A stretch of 64,000 bases of DNA. It comes from Gorsachius magnificus. Taxonomy: Eukaryota; Chordata; Aves; Pelecaniformes; Ardeidae. The first letter of the stretch is position 1. Each line of letters begins with the position of its first letter. Of the stretch, positions 27,154 through 41,932 are shown one piece after another. Location: contig CM067084.1 in assembly GCA_034008185.1 (NCBI GenBank), forward strand, positions 8,451,385-8,515,384. Direction: 5' to 3'. A model generated the notes under the pieces. That model made no database searches and had not been told where the DNA came from. It saw nothing but the letters and a program-made list of their open reading frames with translations. The position numbers were made by a program, and so were the translations under genes.

Positions 27154-29403
27154 GGGAAATGTAAGCTGCAAGGCTCAGGTAATTGCACTATTATCTCCCC
27201 CAAATAGACAAAACACAGCTTTATTTTTCAGTTAAATCCATAGTACCCTTAAAAAAAACACCCCACATGCAGCACTCCCTCTGTAGTGCTCTCTCTAGCA
27301 GTTCACTGAAGTACAAAAAATGGAGTAGAGACTTATTACTAGAATTAATACTGTACACGTCCTTTTGTGAAAGTAAATGTGTATATAAAATCTCAGATTA
27401 TCTTTCCCACTACTCAAGACTCATTATACTGTAATCTATTTTCACCTTCACCTTTATAAAAACTAATTTCTTACAAAAATGCAGATAGTACAGGTATTGC
27501 AAATAGACCACTCAGTATATTAGGGTTTTTTTTTTTAAATGGAAGATCTTTGTTTCTTCATCTCACGTGTATTCTAATAATTAATGTATGTTATTTTAAT
27601 AATTAACTTATGTTCAAAGATATTACTTTAAACTTTTACTTGGTTGCCACTGATCTAAATCACTATTTGTGTTTATTTTTGAAAGCTGCTTAGAAGTTTT
27701 TAATCCTCAGAAATCCTCCGGACAGCAATGATGTGATGGAGGCAACCATAAGGATCTCTGTCTTTCACAGAGCAATTAGTTACTCTGTTTAAGAAGAAAG
27801 AAAATAGAAACCAAAGGTGATCAGTATACCATAGCCCAGTGGGCTAGTGTTGTTTACATAGCTTAATAAAATTCAAATCCATAATGTATCAGTATCTCTT
27901 TTTTCATTTACCCCGAGGTAACTCAGTTCCACTGAGGCTGGGCTAATCACCCTCGATGTGCAGCACTGTCCCAACAGCACCGCTCTAACCCTGCATGACA
28001 CATGAGATGTATTAGCAATACAATTTTTTTCTTCAATCTCTTCAAATGCTTTGCCATCCTTAAATCTGTTTTCTACTCTAACTCCCTGCAAGTAAGTTTG
28101 AAAGCGCCAGGAGTCAGACTTTAAGCTAGTATGAATGCAAGCAGATCTGCTGAAGCATCAGGGAGCCACGTCCACTTACACAACTGAGAATGTACCTCCT
28201 TCGCTGCCCCTCTCATTTTCCCAATGTCATCATTCCAACTGTGAAAGCATTTCAGGTCTCGTACAAAGACACCATGCTTTTACTTAGCACATTCAAATTA
28301 CACTCAAGATCTAGCTCAGTTACTACTTTTTCCTTTAAGCAACCTTGCCAGACTATCCTGGCCATTTTGGCAGATATTACAAAAGGCATTAGTTATCAGA
28401 AATCTGTGTGGTTTTTGGTTTCCTAAAATAGATATTTATTATCTGCGATCAGTTGACTCTGCATCGTTAATTCATGCCCTATTGGGTTCTTGCATTTGTT
28501 ACTGTGATCTTTCTTACCTGTTCTTCCAATTCTATACTTCTATTTGGGAAGATTATTAAACTAGTAATCTAAGCTAGGTTTGTTTTATTTCCATTCTATA
28601 TACACTTTTTTCTGCTGTTTAAATGCAGAGGCATTCTTAGGAGAAAACTCATAGGGGTTTTGTCCTTACAATACCTAGCTTATCGAAGGCAGTGCTGGTT
28701 GATAACCAGTTCTTCAAACAAATAGCTCCCCTTTGCCCACCACAACTATTAGAAAAAAACCTCACCACTCTATAAATTCAGCTAAAGCTCATTTTACTGC
28801 TGAACAGCTGGTTTAGAATGGGACTTTTTTTACAAAGTGAATGGTGATTTATGTTATTTAGCGTTAAATAACGGGCTTACGCTACATCAAATGCATGGAT
28901 TAAAAACCTGAGTACAAAGAACTCAGCTGGCGTGCAAGACATCTTGAAAATCATACATAAGGTGAGGTATGCTTGTTTTGAGCTGAGATGGCTTCAAATA
29001 CAAAGTGATATCCTAAAAGCTCTTCTCTTAGCATCAAATATTTACAGTAAGGAGCATGCTGTATATTCAAAGAATGTAAACTTTAAACCGCAGCTACAAA
29101 TATTTACTACAGATTAGATATGCAAGGCCTTTTTTTACAAATTCCTGGGTCTGTATAGCCAGTAATAAAACAGGGCACAAGCATATTTCCACAAGTAATG
29201 CCACAGCTGCTGTCACTGCTTCTTCACTGCTGTAACATGGTAGTTTCTTATTGATACCACATACTCGTCTATAATACAGCCTAGTGAGATCTGCAACTTG
29301 TCTTGACCATGCCTTTAAGCTAGCATCCCACATCAGTAAATACACACGGTGTGATTCCCACCTCAGGTGCACTGCACTTTGGGGGAGTAACTCACAGTAC
29401 CCT

Positions 29404-29592
29404 TACGGTGGTACCTCGGGCGACTTGCTGAAGCAGAGAAGGATGCCCATAGCAGCGTGAGAACTGTGCCGACAAAACAGAAATAGAAATGATAATGTGG
29501 ACCATGGATAAAGAAGGGGAGAGCAGGAAGCCGGTATGCCAGCTGGCAGAGTCGGTGGGGCATGCGGAGTGCGACTCTATCACATAACGCAC
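29404..29592. other. CpG-rich patch
   Basis: I count about ten CpG in about 190 bases within AT-rich surroundings. Overlapping short minus-strand frames (29363-29563, 29392-29601) cross it without a recognisable domain. The interpretation is as open as for the other two patches. Confidence 0.45.
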
Positions 29593-32500
29593 TATGCCCA
29601 CTATCTTCTTTCCTGAATTCCCGTGGTGGGAAAAGGCTCTGGGAGTAAATGCACGATGTTCAGCTGGCCTATGTGCCCTGCCATCTTGGCTCAGCGATTA
29701 CTTGGGTCAGGGACCTTGTGCAAACTCACCTCCCTTCTTGCCCAGGTTTTCTTCCCAGGGATCCAGACCATCGTGAAGGGTGCCATGAAGGGTTGAGGGT
29801 GGTCTTATCCTGACCCAGGTCTGGGATGTGCACCTACAGCGTTGGTCTCTGCTGGGCTTGTCGCTAATGAACAAAAGAGGAAGGAAATGAAGGAAAGCAG
29901 CCTGGGTGCCACGGGTTAGACATAAGATCTTTGGAAAAACGCAGAGGGCTCTTAATTCAAAAAGTACTACACTGGCCCTAGTAGCGACATAGCCAAATAT
30001 CCTAATGTTCGTAATACCCAGAAGGAATTGTTGAGAGCTCGTTTACCCTGACTTTCATGACTTCCCACCTTTCCTGGCACCTTTTGCTTCCATTGATAAG
30101 CTTCAGCTGTAGTGAAATAAAAGCTTCAAGCTCAAGAAAAATGATGCTCTTCTTACAAGTTCTATTGCCCAAGTATGAACTGTATTAAAACCAGAAAGGG
30201 GAAGACAGGAGCAGGAAAATTTATACAGTATTATAGAAATTCTCTTATTAATAGGATTGCCCCTGCCAAATGACACCCCCTCCCCCCCCTTTCCAAAAGC
30301 GGTTTACAGCCATTTCCAAAGCTACTTAATAGATTTCTTTATCATGTCTACAATTACACTGTTCTTGCTAAATGAAAAGTTTGATTTTAAACATCTCCTG
30401 CTTTCATTTGGTGGAATGCCTCATTTGTAGAATCCAACTGCTTCTGTTCCTTGGAAAGTATCCTGTTGTTTTTTTAATTTAATGACTCTAGGTTTCACCA
30501 GATCTTAGCTGGGACAAAAACTTGCAGCTGAATTTGAAAGAAAGAAAGAAGTAGTAAAAGCCAATATATTCTGCAATAATTGTGGTACAGAGGTGTTTGC
30601 TCTTGTTCCTAGATTCTGTTCAAGACACTGATGCATGGATTGCCATAGCATGACACACACCCGCTCAGAGAAATTTTCATCACTAGCAGCCAAAACTAAC
30701 AACTAATGGCCCACTCTGTGGCTTTCATTATGTCTGGTCTCGCACCCCGGCAATACAAAATCAGGCCAAAAATTACACCCATAGGCCATCAAGGATTCTT
30801 GGGCATATATAAAAGGCTCATAAAGATTTATCCAGAGAGAAAGAACTCATCATGCAAATAGATGAGGGTTTTTTATTTTGCGCCATTCATTCTTGTACCT
30901 GTGAGAAAGCACAGAAACGAGTCCCCCTACCTCTGTGTTTAAGGACGGGTTTATCTTTCTGACTGCTTCTAGGTCTAGACTTTTTGGGGGAAAGTTGGGG
31001 GGAAGGCAGGATGGGAAAAGCAACCTCCAATGGCAGTTCATTCCTTTTTAAAATGTTTTCTGAGTGAAATGCAGCTTCTAAAAGGTGCTTCTGCCTTGCC
31101 TTCAAGTAAATAGTAAGCTTTGAGAAATACCTTAAACAAAATATCCCAGTTTAGGTGGTTAAAAATATGTGAAGTGCACCACATACTTAAAGCAATACTA
31201 TGGCTCTCTACGTGTAGGATCAAATTCATCCTTCTGAAGCAAATATAGCTCTTAAATCCCATTGGCACTCTAATGTTTGAGGATTCAGTAAGGGCTGCAC
31301 TTCCTTGGGGATAATTTTTTCTCATGTACATCCTCACACTACACCATTTCTTACATTGTGATATAGAAATAACCGCTCAACAAAGTTTTCCAGTAGAATT
31401 TATAGAATGGAGAGATGCTTTGACATAAAAGGTAAAGTTCCTTTTACCAACAGAATAATGACTATTCCATAAATGATTTCACTCCAATTGCAGTGCGAGA
31501 GTTTTACTCCGCAGCTGATCCAGCAGCACATACTTCTTTACAAACCCCAGTTAAAGCTTTTTATCTTGTATTCTAAAAATATACTAACTGCTTTCATAGA
31601 CTGGAAAACAAAAGTACTCCCCTTCAAATTCCAACCACAATTTAGACGAGTGCGAAAGAGCAAAATGGAGTCCCATTTAAAAAACCACATATCCTTGAAT
31701 CCTGTGAACAATTTCCTTTTCTTTAGAGATTTTAAACGCAGTGCCAGCAGTCATCCCTTGTATGCTACTTCTCTGAAGTAGCTCCAGTTCCAGTAGATGT
31801 AACTTCCTCCATATATCTCTGCCTGAAAAGTCTGACGAGGCCGTCACCAGAAAACCTCAGGAGCCAAGGGTTCAGATCCGCAAAGATGGATCAGAGGGAG
31901 TAAGACATCTTAATAGGAATTGGGTGCTTTTGCAGATCTGTGTCTGAATTGTTCATAGTTTATAGTAACCACCTCTAGGGAAAATGTTGATGAACTTGCA
32001 GGGAAAACCATCACACTGATTTAAAAACTGCATATTTGGAGTCACCTTTTACTGCACTCAACCTTCATGTTACGCAAAAACCTCTGGGGAGCATGACTAA
32101 AATAGTCTATTAAATTGGGCTTGGTTATTTGCAATGTTTTTAGCATGGATCCCTCCTTCAAATAAAGTTTTCAGGTTTAAATTCTTGTATATGAGCACAA
32201 GGCTACACTTCTCAACTTTGGTAGCTGGTCATGGCATTAAGCAGGTAGAAGACAGGTGGAATTACTTCTGCTCAGGAATTAATACTCCCTATACATAAAC
32301 ATGCCTAGGGAGGAGAGAGGAACCCAACTGCAGCTGTAGAAGCGAAAATTCTGTCCCAGTGTGCCACCACCTTATATCCTGGTTACATACGCTGCATTGC
32401 TTCCTATGGACGAGGTTCCATATCTACCTCACCATCATTTGGCACTCGAAAAGCATCCTGGTTTTAAATCACCATTGGAGTTTTTTGAATTGAATTTTGG

Positions 32501-34300
32501 CACCTTCAGCAGTGACAGCAATATTGATTTCTAAACAATTTGAATTTGGCCGTACTAGAGCACACAGTTAAAAAAAAATCTTAGCAGCCAGCCAGAAAAA
32601 CAGAGGGCTGTACCAGTGGCAGGCGTGTTGCTTGCCATGTTTTCTTTACAGGTTATTGCAGAGGAGTGTAGAAAAGACTACTATGGCATCTCCCACCATC
32701 CCAAGGGAGCAAGCCTCTCCAGGAGTAGCTGCAACAGACCAAGACCAAGAACAGCGGAAGCCTCCAAAGCACTCTCCCAACTCCCATCCTTTTTGGAATG
32801 GCTAAAAAGATAAGTCCTGTCTCCCACCCTTTAAACTTAAAAGTTCATTTCAGGGAAAAAAAAAAATAAAAAGGATTCTGAAGGGCCTTCCCATCTGCCT
32901 TGCATAATTTAATTTTCACTTAAGATGTAAAGGACCTATGGCCAAACTCCACACTAGTTTACAGCAGTATTTTCCCATGTTTACTCAGTTATAACTAAAT
33001 CAAAGTTTTCTGCCACAGCACTCTGTTTACTTAACTCACTTGGCTCTCTTTCCCGTGCTTTACAGTGACGCATCCAAACGTTTTGTGGTTGGTAGCTGTT
33101 GTCTCCTAATCTTTAGTGACGGCTCAGCTCCATCTCTGGTGTTTTCCAGGCTTGGAGAGAAGACAGAAAATAAAATAACTTTTTTTCTCATTCTCATTGA
33201 CATTTTTCCTCGTTTTTTTTACCAAAGGCTCTTTTCAACAGAGGTCATCTGTTTTTCACTTTTAATAACTGAGTTTTCAAACTCTGAATTTTAATTGCTC
33301 TCCTCTGTGGCCCAAGACATTTCTCACCATTTACACATGCTTAGGTAAAAGGCTTCTAGTGATTAAAACTATAAAGAAATTATTAATTTATTTGATGTCT
33401 GATGTAGTAAAACTGCTGTGAAAAGAAACAAGCAGCTTCTTCCCCCTTGGTTTCCCTCATCTCCTTTGCTTTCCATTTTAGAAGGGAAAAGACAGCTAGA
33501 GACAAGGGAGCAACACATGATGAAGAACGCTCTCGGAAGATGGTCTGCAGGACAGACCCCCAGTACTTTTGCACAGCTCTAGTCACTTGTACTCGTATGA
33601 CTGAGAAGAAAGGAAGAATTTATCAAGCCGACACTAGCCTCCTTGCTCCGAGTGCCGAGACCTATCAATTTCTGTCTCTTGGCTAGTCTTTGTAATAAAT
33701 ATAGGCTTGGTGTGTAATGAAAACCAGCTGAGTGTTTCTCAAGGTACAGATGCTTTCTTTTCTTCTGATTCCAGCTAAGATTGTTCTTACTCTTCATAAT
33801 CTCTCACAGCTGCCAAAAATCCATCTTATCGTTGCATGAGGTGAAGTTTCCATTAACAGCTATTATGGTAGCAGAGGTCAGACGTCCAGTGTCAAATGAG
33901 CTGCTAAAGAGAAACACTGTGCTAGAAAATGCTGTACGAGGGAGAAAACCTCAACTGAGGTGTGTTTTATTATTAATTTGAATCGGTTTTATGTGCAGAT
34001 GTGGCTGGGCAGGGCTGCTGACAGACTGGTTTCTGATGTCCCGGAAAAAAAAGAGGGAAATTTGGGGTGTGGAGGAAGTGGGAATATACATCCACGTGGA
34101 TGACTGAGGAGGAATTTTAATAGTTTTGATGATGCTGAGTTTTCAGCATGTCAGCCAGCCAGACTGGCTGTCCCTTCGGGTTGGAGGGCTCTAATGAAGG
34201 AAGCTCTGACTGTAAACACCACTTGCAATTTCGCCACTCACGTCGCTGCAGATGAGGTTCCTGACTCCCAGTCATCACAGGGGAATAAAATAACAGCAGC
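29593..34300. other. No gene seen
   Basis: Single-copy DNA of mixed composition with scattered short A/T tracts. A TATA-like motif at about 30806 (atatataaaagg) has no matched initiator and donor. I recognise no exon, RNA gene or transposable element. Confidence 0.5.
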
Positions 34301-34316
34301 AATAATAATAATAATA
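34301..34316. repeat. (AAT)5 microsatellite
   Basis: Five perfect AAT units. Confidence 0.9.
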
Positions 34317-37300
34317 GTCCTTAGTTTCCAGTCACTTAATGGAAAGTGAGAAGTTTCCCCCCAAACAAAACCAACTCCATCTCAAACATTTTCATTTTTA
34401 AAAGATCCTCCTACAGGAAAAACATCTGTATTGAACACATCAAACACATTCTTTGTTGATAGTGAATGACAGTATTTTAATACCCTTCTAGTGTGAGAAC
34501 AGCATCATTTCCTTTTCGAATTAGCTACCTGGAGGTGAATATTACCCGAAAGACATTTTTTCATCTATTTATATGATAAGTGTACCAAAGCTATAATCAT
34601 ATGGGTGTATGCACTGTGCAGGTGCCAAACATTAATTGTCAGTGTGCTACACTCTGAACAAAGGCATAAGTAAGCAGATAAAAAATAATGTTCAAGAAAT
34701 TTAGGACTTATTTTACAAAGCCCCTCAATTTTAAAATAATGAAATGCATTATTATTTGGAAAGCCATTACAAAAATATTGACTACCATGATATATTTTAA
34801 AAATTACTTTTGACATTTGAAAACAGAAAGGAATTCAGTATTTAGAGGAAATACCAGCTATTTTTCAAAGTATCGCAACATTATTCTTTCTACAATACCT
34901 CAATATTGCAGGCCCTCTATGTGTTCCGGCCCGCAAAGATTCCTACAAGCCCCTTATCACCCATGTTCAAGGCCCTTAAATGTACAGCTACAGACAAAAT
35001 AGATCTGAAGTTGGCAAACTCTCCTCAGGATTAAGGGACAGAGCACAGAGAAAGCTACAACTTGCCTTTAACTTTCTTCTTCATTGTGTGGATAGAGCAA
35101 AGGTGTGGGCACTTAGGAGTAATTTACACCATGAGCATCGTGCACAGGCACAATGTAGCATGGGGAGTTGTTATTTTCCCGCCTGCCCCCCGGACTGCCA
35201 TTCTAAATAAGCAATCCACCAAACAATGCCAAAACTATCAGACACCAACACTACTGCAATATCTCAGCAACATCCCTCTGAGTTGAGGGCACCCTTCCTC
35301 TACCAGAGAGACACCTTGCAAGTTTAGGGGTCAGGCTCTATGGGGAACGGGACTTCTTTTGTCAGCTACCAGCATTTGCATGTGGCACGGAAAACAATCT
35401 CCCACACAGAGATGCAAAGACCCTACCCTGAATTTAGTCCCACGTTATGCAGCTTCAAAAATCCCTATTATATTTAAACCATTACAAAGCTTTTACAAAA
35501 TTACTCACAAGGAAGCACATCAAAACCCATCTTTGCTGACCGCATCTGCACCCCTGGCAGTAAACTGGAGCAAAGGCAGTACCCATACCCAAGACTCTAC
35601 CACCAGGACATGGAGTGAATATGCAAGTGCTCTGCACCAACGCCACCACCACAGTCACCCCGACCCCAGGGTCCCAGGGGCACTAGCAGAGAGAGAGCAG
35701 TATGGGCTCTGGAGGACAACTGGGAAGCGAAGGGCATATCTATAATACCTTCCCGGAGCCCCACAAACCTAACTGTTATTCTGTACCTTCTACAATGAAG
35801 AAACTCCAAAATAACAGGAGCAGAAGATCCAGCATTAAGTAGCTTCTTCTGCCCTCGTCCCAGAGAGGGTACTGTGCTGCAAGCAGAGGTAGACCTTTCC
35901 GTGATGAAGACAAGTCATCTCTGAGGCAGCCTGCAGCCACTCCTTAGCTAGCCCAGAAAGATACTGTCTTCTTTAGTGCTAAAATTTCAAGACAGGCATT
36001 AAGTTATCGACCTGATTCAAAAGGATGTTGATTAATAAAAATTCCACTCCTTTTAAATGGATTAATGAAAATGTTTTTCATTTGTCTCGACTACACAAAG
36101 CCTTATTTCATACAATGCGTAGTTGACTTATAGACACCAAAGTCTTTGTTTTTTTTTTTATCTTTTCCTAACTGGGAGAAGATTTACATATATGTCAGGA
36201 TTTCTGGTGGAAATCTGGTCTCTTTCAAAGTACGCTGATAATAGGAATACCAGATTAATGAGCATCTCAGCTGAATTAATGGAAACAAGGCATGAAAGTG
36301 AAAATGTACAGTACTGAATGCAAGTAAAGAAAAGGAGATATACTTGGCTATTTAGAATTGTACTTTGAGTAACTGTGAGCGAGCAATAGATCACTAAGAA
36401 CACTTCTCAAGATGTTTTCTACATTAAACCCAATATTCTGTAACCCGTGTTCTGCTCCTTAATGCTGGGGTCCTCCTTATATGTAAGACTGAGATTACGA
36501 AAGGATAAAACATCAGCACTTCTGTCCTCTCAAAATTACAAGCAAAAAAGCAGTATGCACGCCTGCATCTCTGACAAAATCATTTGCAAGACTCCTGTAA
36601 TTTAGCACGTTTCTGTCTTCCAAGTAAAAATGGGAAAACAAACCCAGACTGAAGGGTTCCTGAAGGTTGGCTGAGGAAGGCCACCTTTGCCAGCCAGTCA
36701 AAGCTCCCTTTAGTGCTGGCAATCTTCTAAGTTGCCCTTTACATCCCAAGAGGATAGAGTGCATTTGGCCGAGTTGCACTCTCTTCCCACCCTTGCTCTC
36801 TTCTTCATTAAGAAGGGAAGATTTTATCACCCTGCTTGCAAATAGATGCCGAGAAAAATTTAGGAAATGGCATCCAAGGTGGACAGGGCTCCTGAGAAAC
36901 TGTCATAAAAACACTGATGGATGATATCAAACAGTAACAATACAAGTATGATAAATTTGAGACAGTAATGAAATAAAAATATTAGGGAAAGCCACACTAA
37001 AAAATATTTCCACCATCAGGATGTAATCGTAGACATTAGTGCCACAAGAAGCTGTGGAGATAAGAACTGGAAATCAAGTTATGCAAGATACATGAACATC
37101 AAAAATACAGCGTTTAAATTAATGTCAAAAATGTTTGGTTTTTATCATCATCACACCTGATGTAGCTCGTGATTCTTTTTCTTACTTAATACCATACGTT
37201 TCTTTGTGGACTACCATCAAAGACCAGCAGCTGGGGGGACAGACTTCAGTGTGGCAGCTCCGATATTCGCTCTAGTTTCTCTCTTCCTCACAGTATGAAT

Positions 37301-40300
37301 CCACCACATTCTTATGCACCAGCGCAGAAATAACAGTATTTCCAGTTAAAACTATTACACAAATTAAGTTCTGCTTTGTTGGTTACCATTATGTCAGGAA
37401 ATACTTTTTTTGCCAAGATTTTTTTTTTTATAAAAAGATGTTTCCATCCATGTTTCTTAGCCAAACTTCTGATTTCATTAAAAACTAAAAGCCTGACATT
37501 TGTTGAAAAAAAATTTGAATTGAAAAGATATTACCACAATCGTGGTACAGATGCCTTATCACCATATTATCCTCTCTAGATCAGGGTCCTTGACCAAGCA
37601 ACCTCTCTTTCGATGCCTTACAATCCCTTCTCTTGTTGAACCACCTGGTGCTTCATGAGAGATGGCTGGGCCCTGGCCCGCAGGGGAATAGGGGTATACA
37701 AAACATCCAGTGCAGTTTTTCGCTAGTCATCATATCCACACTTCCAGAGACATTTTTAACTGGGTACATTTGGATTCCTTTCCATACACAATTGAATTTC
37801 CAAGTAAAACATGAAATGCTCAGCTTTACATTAAAAAAAAAAACAAACCAGCTTTGATATATAATTTTCAACCTGTCCTACTCATTGTTATACACTTAGT
37901 GTTTCCATGTGTGCTGAGGAGATGATATTATACCTGGGTTAATCATATATCCACTGAAATACATAACTGCATGTTGAGCATCTGCAAGATAGCTCTGACA
38001 GGCCTGGCAAATAACCCGGGAGCTCTACCAGACCTTGTTTCCAAGTTTAGTAACTGGAAAATAAAAGCATCTGATGCATCAGGGCAGTAGAGCAATCCGG
38101 TATGTACTGACAGGGGCTGAGCTGGTTTTATTCTTTATGTAAGCAAGAAGGCTGCACGGCTTATTTTTCTGTCCGTGAGCCAGAGGTCCATAGGTAGTGG
38201 GGCTAAGTTGATCCAGAGGTTACTGGAAGGGAATTTCACCCATGCTGTAGCATCTCCTCTCAGCACAACGCTGGCTCCTTCTAGCATCAACTTGCTTCTG
38301 CCCTCTACCTCCTCTGCGCTTTTCATTATTATTGCTGCAGTGAATAAGGTAGCAACATATGTGTTATTTTTTTCCCAGTCCAGCAACGGTAAGTGTTAAG
38401 TAGACAATAGTTCCAAAATGCAACGTGTATATCATATTTTGTGACTAACACAATCTCCCAATCAGGACATTTTGATCTTCCAGTTATAGCTGGGGACTTT
38501 CTCAGGAAATGATCTTTTTACATGCTCTCATAAACTCTCAGAATGTCTGGTTTTGCTTCACTCTCTCTGCTAAAGAACACCAATAGTTTCTCTTTGGTTT
38601 TCCAGTGCATGTTTATTGAGCCGATAAAGACTGCAAGATGTACTGAAAGAAACACTTGGTTCATTTTATTTTATTTTGGCAGTGATAAGAGAGTGGAATC
38701 CATTTTAAAACCAGAGAAAAATAATTGGCGTGTCCCAGTTATATTTTATACATACGCATACATGAATGCATGCACACACAGATTTTTTTTTAAATTTTTT
38801 TTTTTTTATGGGTACCTTCCTGACTTGCAGCCAAGCCATGTAAATGCTAGCCAGCTCGTGCATTTAATTGTATCAGTGTATAATGGCAGACAGATTTTCT
38901 TCACTTCTGTGCTGCAGTGTGAGAGGAAGCTTTCATAGGGAACAGGAAAGTGCAAGGTAAGGGGAGCAAAAAACCTAATTTCCATTGTGCGGTAGATTAA
39001 AACACACACACATCTAGATGATACACTGAAACATAGTGTCATGCCCTCTGTATAATTTATAGAATGTATGCCTGAACTAAGAAATGCCTTAGAAATAGTG
39101 AGTGGAAGCCTTGCTTAAGCGCAGTGGTTACATTAAAATCAGCCTAGACTAGCTAGTGTTCTGGTTTAGGTACAGGCAACGGAACAGAAGCTGCAGTCAA
39201 AGACTCAGAAAATCTGCTGAACTTTCAGCCCTCTTCATGCCTCTGTCTGCCTTTTCACACACACGCGGATGCAAACGCACACCCCTCGGTAAATTCCACC
39301 CAGGAAATAAAGAAAATTGCTTAAAGAAAAGAGATATACTGTATTGTTACTACAGCCAACATTCGGGGGAATATGCAAAAAAAAAAATACACTTTATGCC
39401 TTTTAGGCTTAAAACTTATGTTAAAGAACAAAAGAGACTGCAAGTTCTTTATCGAATATGTTGAGTTGAAGGTAAGGTCATTGCTTGCCAGCAGGCTACG
39501 ACTGACTCTAATTAAACATTTTTATACCACTCATCTGCTGCCGGGGAACATGTCATTAAAACACAGGAAACATTAATCTACAGATTAATGCTATAAAAAG
39601 CAAACTTTTACACAATCTTTACTTCCAATCGAAAGACGCTTACAAAACATTAACCCTTAAAATACTACAATACCACCACCTAATAAAAGCTCCATGTGGA
39701 TGCTTGCCTTACCCTGCTACATGCCTATTTTTTCACCCTGGTCACAGCAGTTTAGCCTCAGCGTAAGCGTCCTTCGCTGAGTTGCATTCACTCACCGCAC
39801 GTGTACTGATCTGGTCTTTTGCCTACATAACCGCAGGTCTTAAATTAGGGAATTGGTTTATGCGTATTTCCTACATTTTGGCTATTTGGAGCAGATTTCA
39901 AATACTTTTCAGAGAAATGGTGGGTGATCTCTCTACAAATCCCTATGCCTTAGGATAGTCAAGAGCACAGCATATACCATTATTTATTCATTATTTATTT
40001 TTATCAACCACTGTGGTCCATCTTGAAGCAATTGCATTTCTGTGTGAAGGCATCTCTATGCTAGCTCCATCTGCTTATAAGACAAAGTAATGTTTTGGAC
40101 CAGGTTTGGGGGTCGGGGGGGAAGAGGCAAAGGGGAATTTACAGATGGACGCAGATTTCTATGTTCTTGTCTATTTACCAGAAGGATACAACGTGCTATT
40201 GTTTGTGAGGTGCTGTTTAGTCTCTTGAACCTCTAGTTCTCTCCCTGAATCCCCCCATTTATTCTCTTTCCTTTCTGTAAGAAGCTACGTTTACATTCAA

Positions 40301-41932
40301 ACCCTTTAAAAAGGGGTTGATAGCCATGGAGATTAGCAATACTTGATTGAGAAGGTGTAACCAGTAACATTCATTTTGTCTCAGATTTTACAAATCTACA
40401 TCCATACAGAGAGCACATTCAATATTTTTGTTAGTATGCTACTAAATTGGAGGAGTCCTTTAAATTCTTAGGGCATTTGCTTCCTATTGGTATCTATATA
40501 TGAATATGTGTAGATGAAGAAACAAAATTTATATGTAACATGATCTCAGCCTGCACATTTAGCAATATAGCACACGGTTTCAACAGTAGCATATCATCAC
40601 TGCTGTTACTTTTCAATTCTTTTTTATAAAAAAATCTGTCATCAAGGCCTCAATGTTACACACGCATTTAGTGAAACTAGTTAAACAGGATCAGATTGTT
40701 GCTGGAACCACACTGGAAATATTTACAGTAAAACTCACCTGGCTTCAAGTATTGTTCCAAAGTTGAAATTCAGCCCACTCTTCAAAGTTCACAAAGGTTC
40801 ATTAGCTTATTTGAGCAAAACCTAGGCTCATTTTCAAGTAAACTTTGGCTGATATTTAGTTCTAGATAAAAGGCATAGTATAATAGTGATATGATTAAAA
40901 TGTCTTGAATGCAAAACCTCTGTTCACTCTTGTGAAGTGGAAGAGAAACATTATTGGTTTGGTTACCCATTCAACACTCATAAAACTGGTCACCCACTTT
41001 CATGGGGGAGGTTTACTGCCTGTGCTCACAAATACTCACCAAGCAGCTGAAGGACTTACACAGGCAACTAAGAAGAAAACACATTAACATGGGCAAGTGA
41101 AAGCACTGTTGGTTATTTAAGGGGTTAAAATGTCTCCTAAACTGGAACGAGCAAAGTATATTCTACCTTAACAAGAGACAAAAATGGAAAACAGCATCCT
41201 CTAAATCCTTACAGACTTAAAAATCTACTCCACATCATTATCATCACCTAATGGATTTAGAGATTAATTGTTTCTTATTGTCCATTAACCCAATGACCCA
41301 GATTTTACTGCAGCTCAGATCCAAACAAAAAAAAAAAAAATCTTTCTAATCATATGGAATGGAAGACCCTTAATGAAGTTTAAGGATACGCTGCAAACCT
41401 GGTTTGTCCTACCACACCAGATTGCATGCTACTAATCCACAGAGAGTTACAGCTAGTTTGTCAAGATTAAACAAGGGAGGAACGAGAAAGTATTATGACC
41501 TCCTCTGAGGCTTCAAATCAGTTTTCAGTCTGCTGTGATCACCCTGGCCACCTTCAAGGCTCCCTGGAGAAAAGAAGGAAAGGAAATGAATAAATAGGAA
41601 TTAATAAAGATGGCTGCAGCCCTAAACAGCATCCACTGCTCTCTTTTTTTCACCCCTTAGTATATTGTGAAGAATGCCTCATCCATATGAAAATATAATA
41701 AAATGCATATGTTTCTTTTATATATGGAAAAGGTATGTAATTAGTTTTAGCTTGAAATAAGAAAAAATGAAGGCTGGATGAATGTATGCTCACAATAAAA
41801 GAGAAAACAGCACTTCTTTCTTTTTTTTCCAGAAAGGCTCTTTTTTAAAATCCTAGTAAAACCAGCAGATGGACTAATTTCATTTAAGCTTAAAATAGTA
41901 CACACCCAGAGAAAGTTAAACTCAAGTCTCAC
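34317..41932. other. No confident gene
   Basis: Long single-copy stretch. Simple tracts include T runs near 36150 and 38780-38810 and an A14 run at about 41327-41340. A perfect minus-strand donor consensus CAG|GTGAGT lies at about 40734-40741, but all three frames upstream are closed within a short distance, so at most a UTR exon could end there. No repeat family is recognised. Confidence 0.45.

Larger units (their letters stand above)
25571..29403. other. No gene seen; candidate regulatory blocks
   Basis: AT-rich single-copy DNA. It holds two perfect octamer motifs (annotated separately) and a block at 27050-27210 rich in TAAT-type cores, both typical of distal enhancers. A T17 run lies at 26753-26769. 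Confidence 0.4.

Noticed and set aside
30806..30817. TATA-like atatataaaagg
   Set aside because: Sits in AT-rich sequence without other promoter elements.
31860..31885. tRNA B-box-like gggttcagatcc
   Set aside because: No A box, acceptor stem or cloverleaf could be formed around it.
40734..40741. Perfect minus-strand splice donor CAG|GTGAGT
   Set aside because: All frames upstream close quickly and no acceptor gives a coding exon. Could only be a UTR exon, with no further support.
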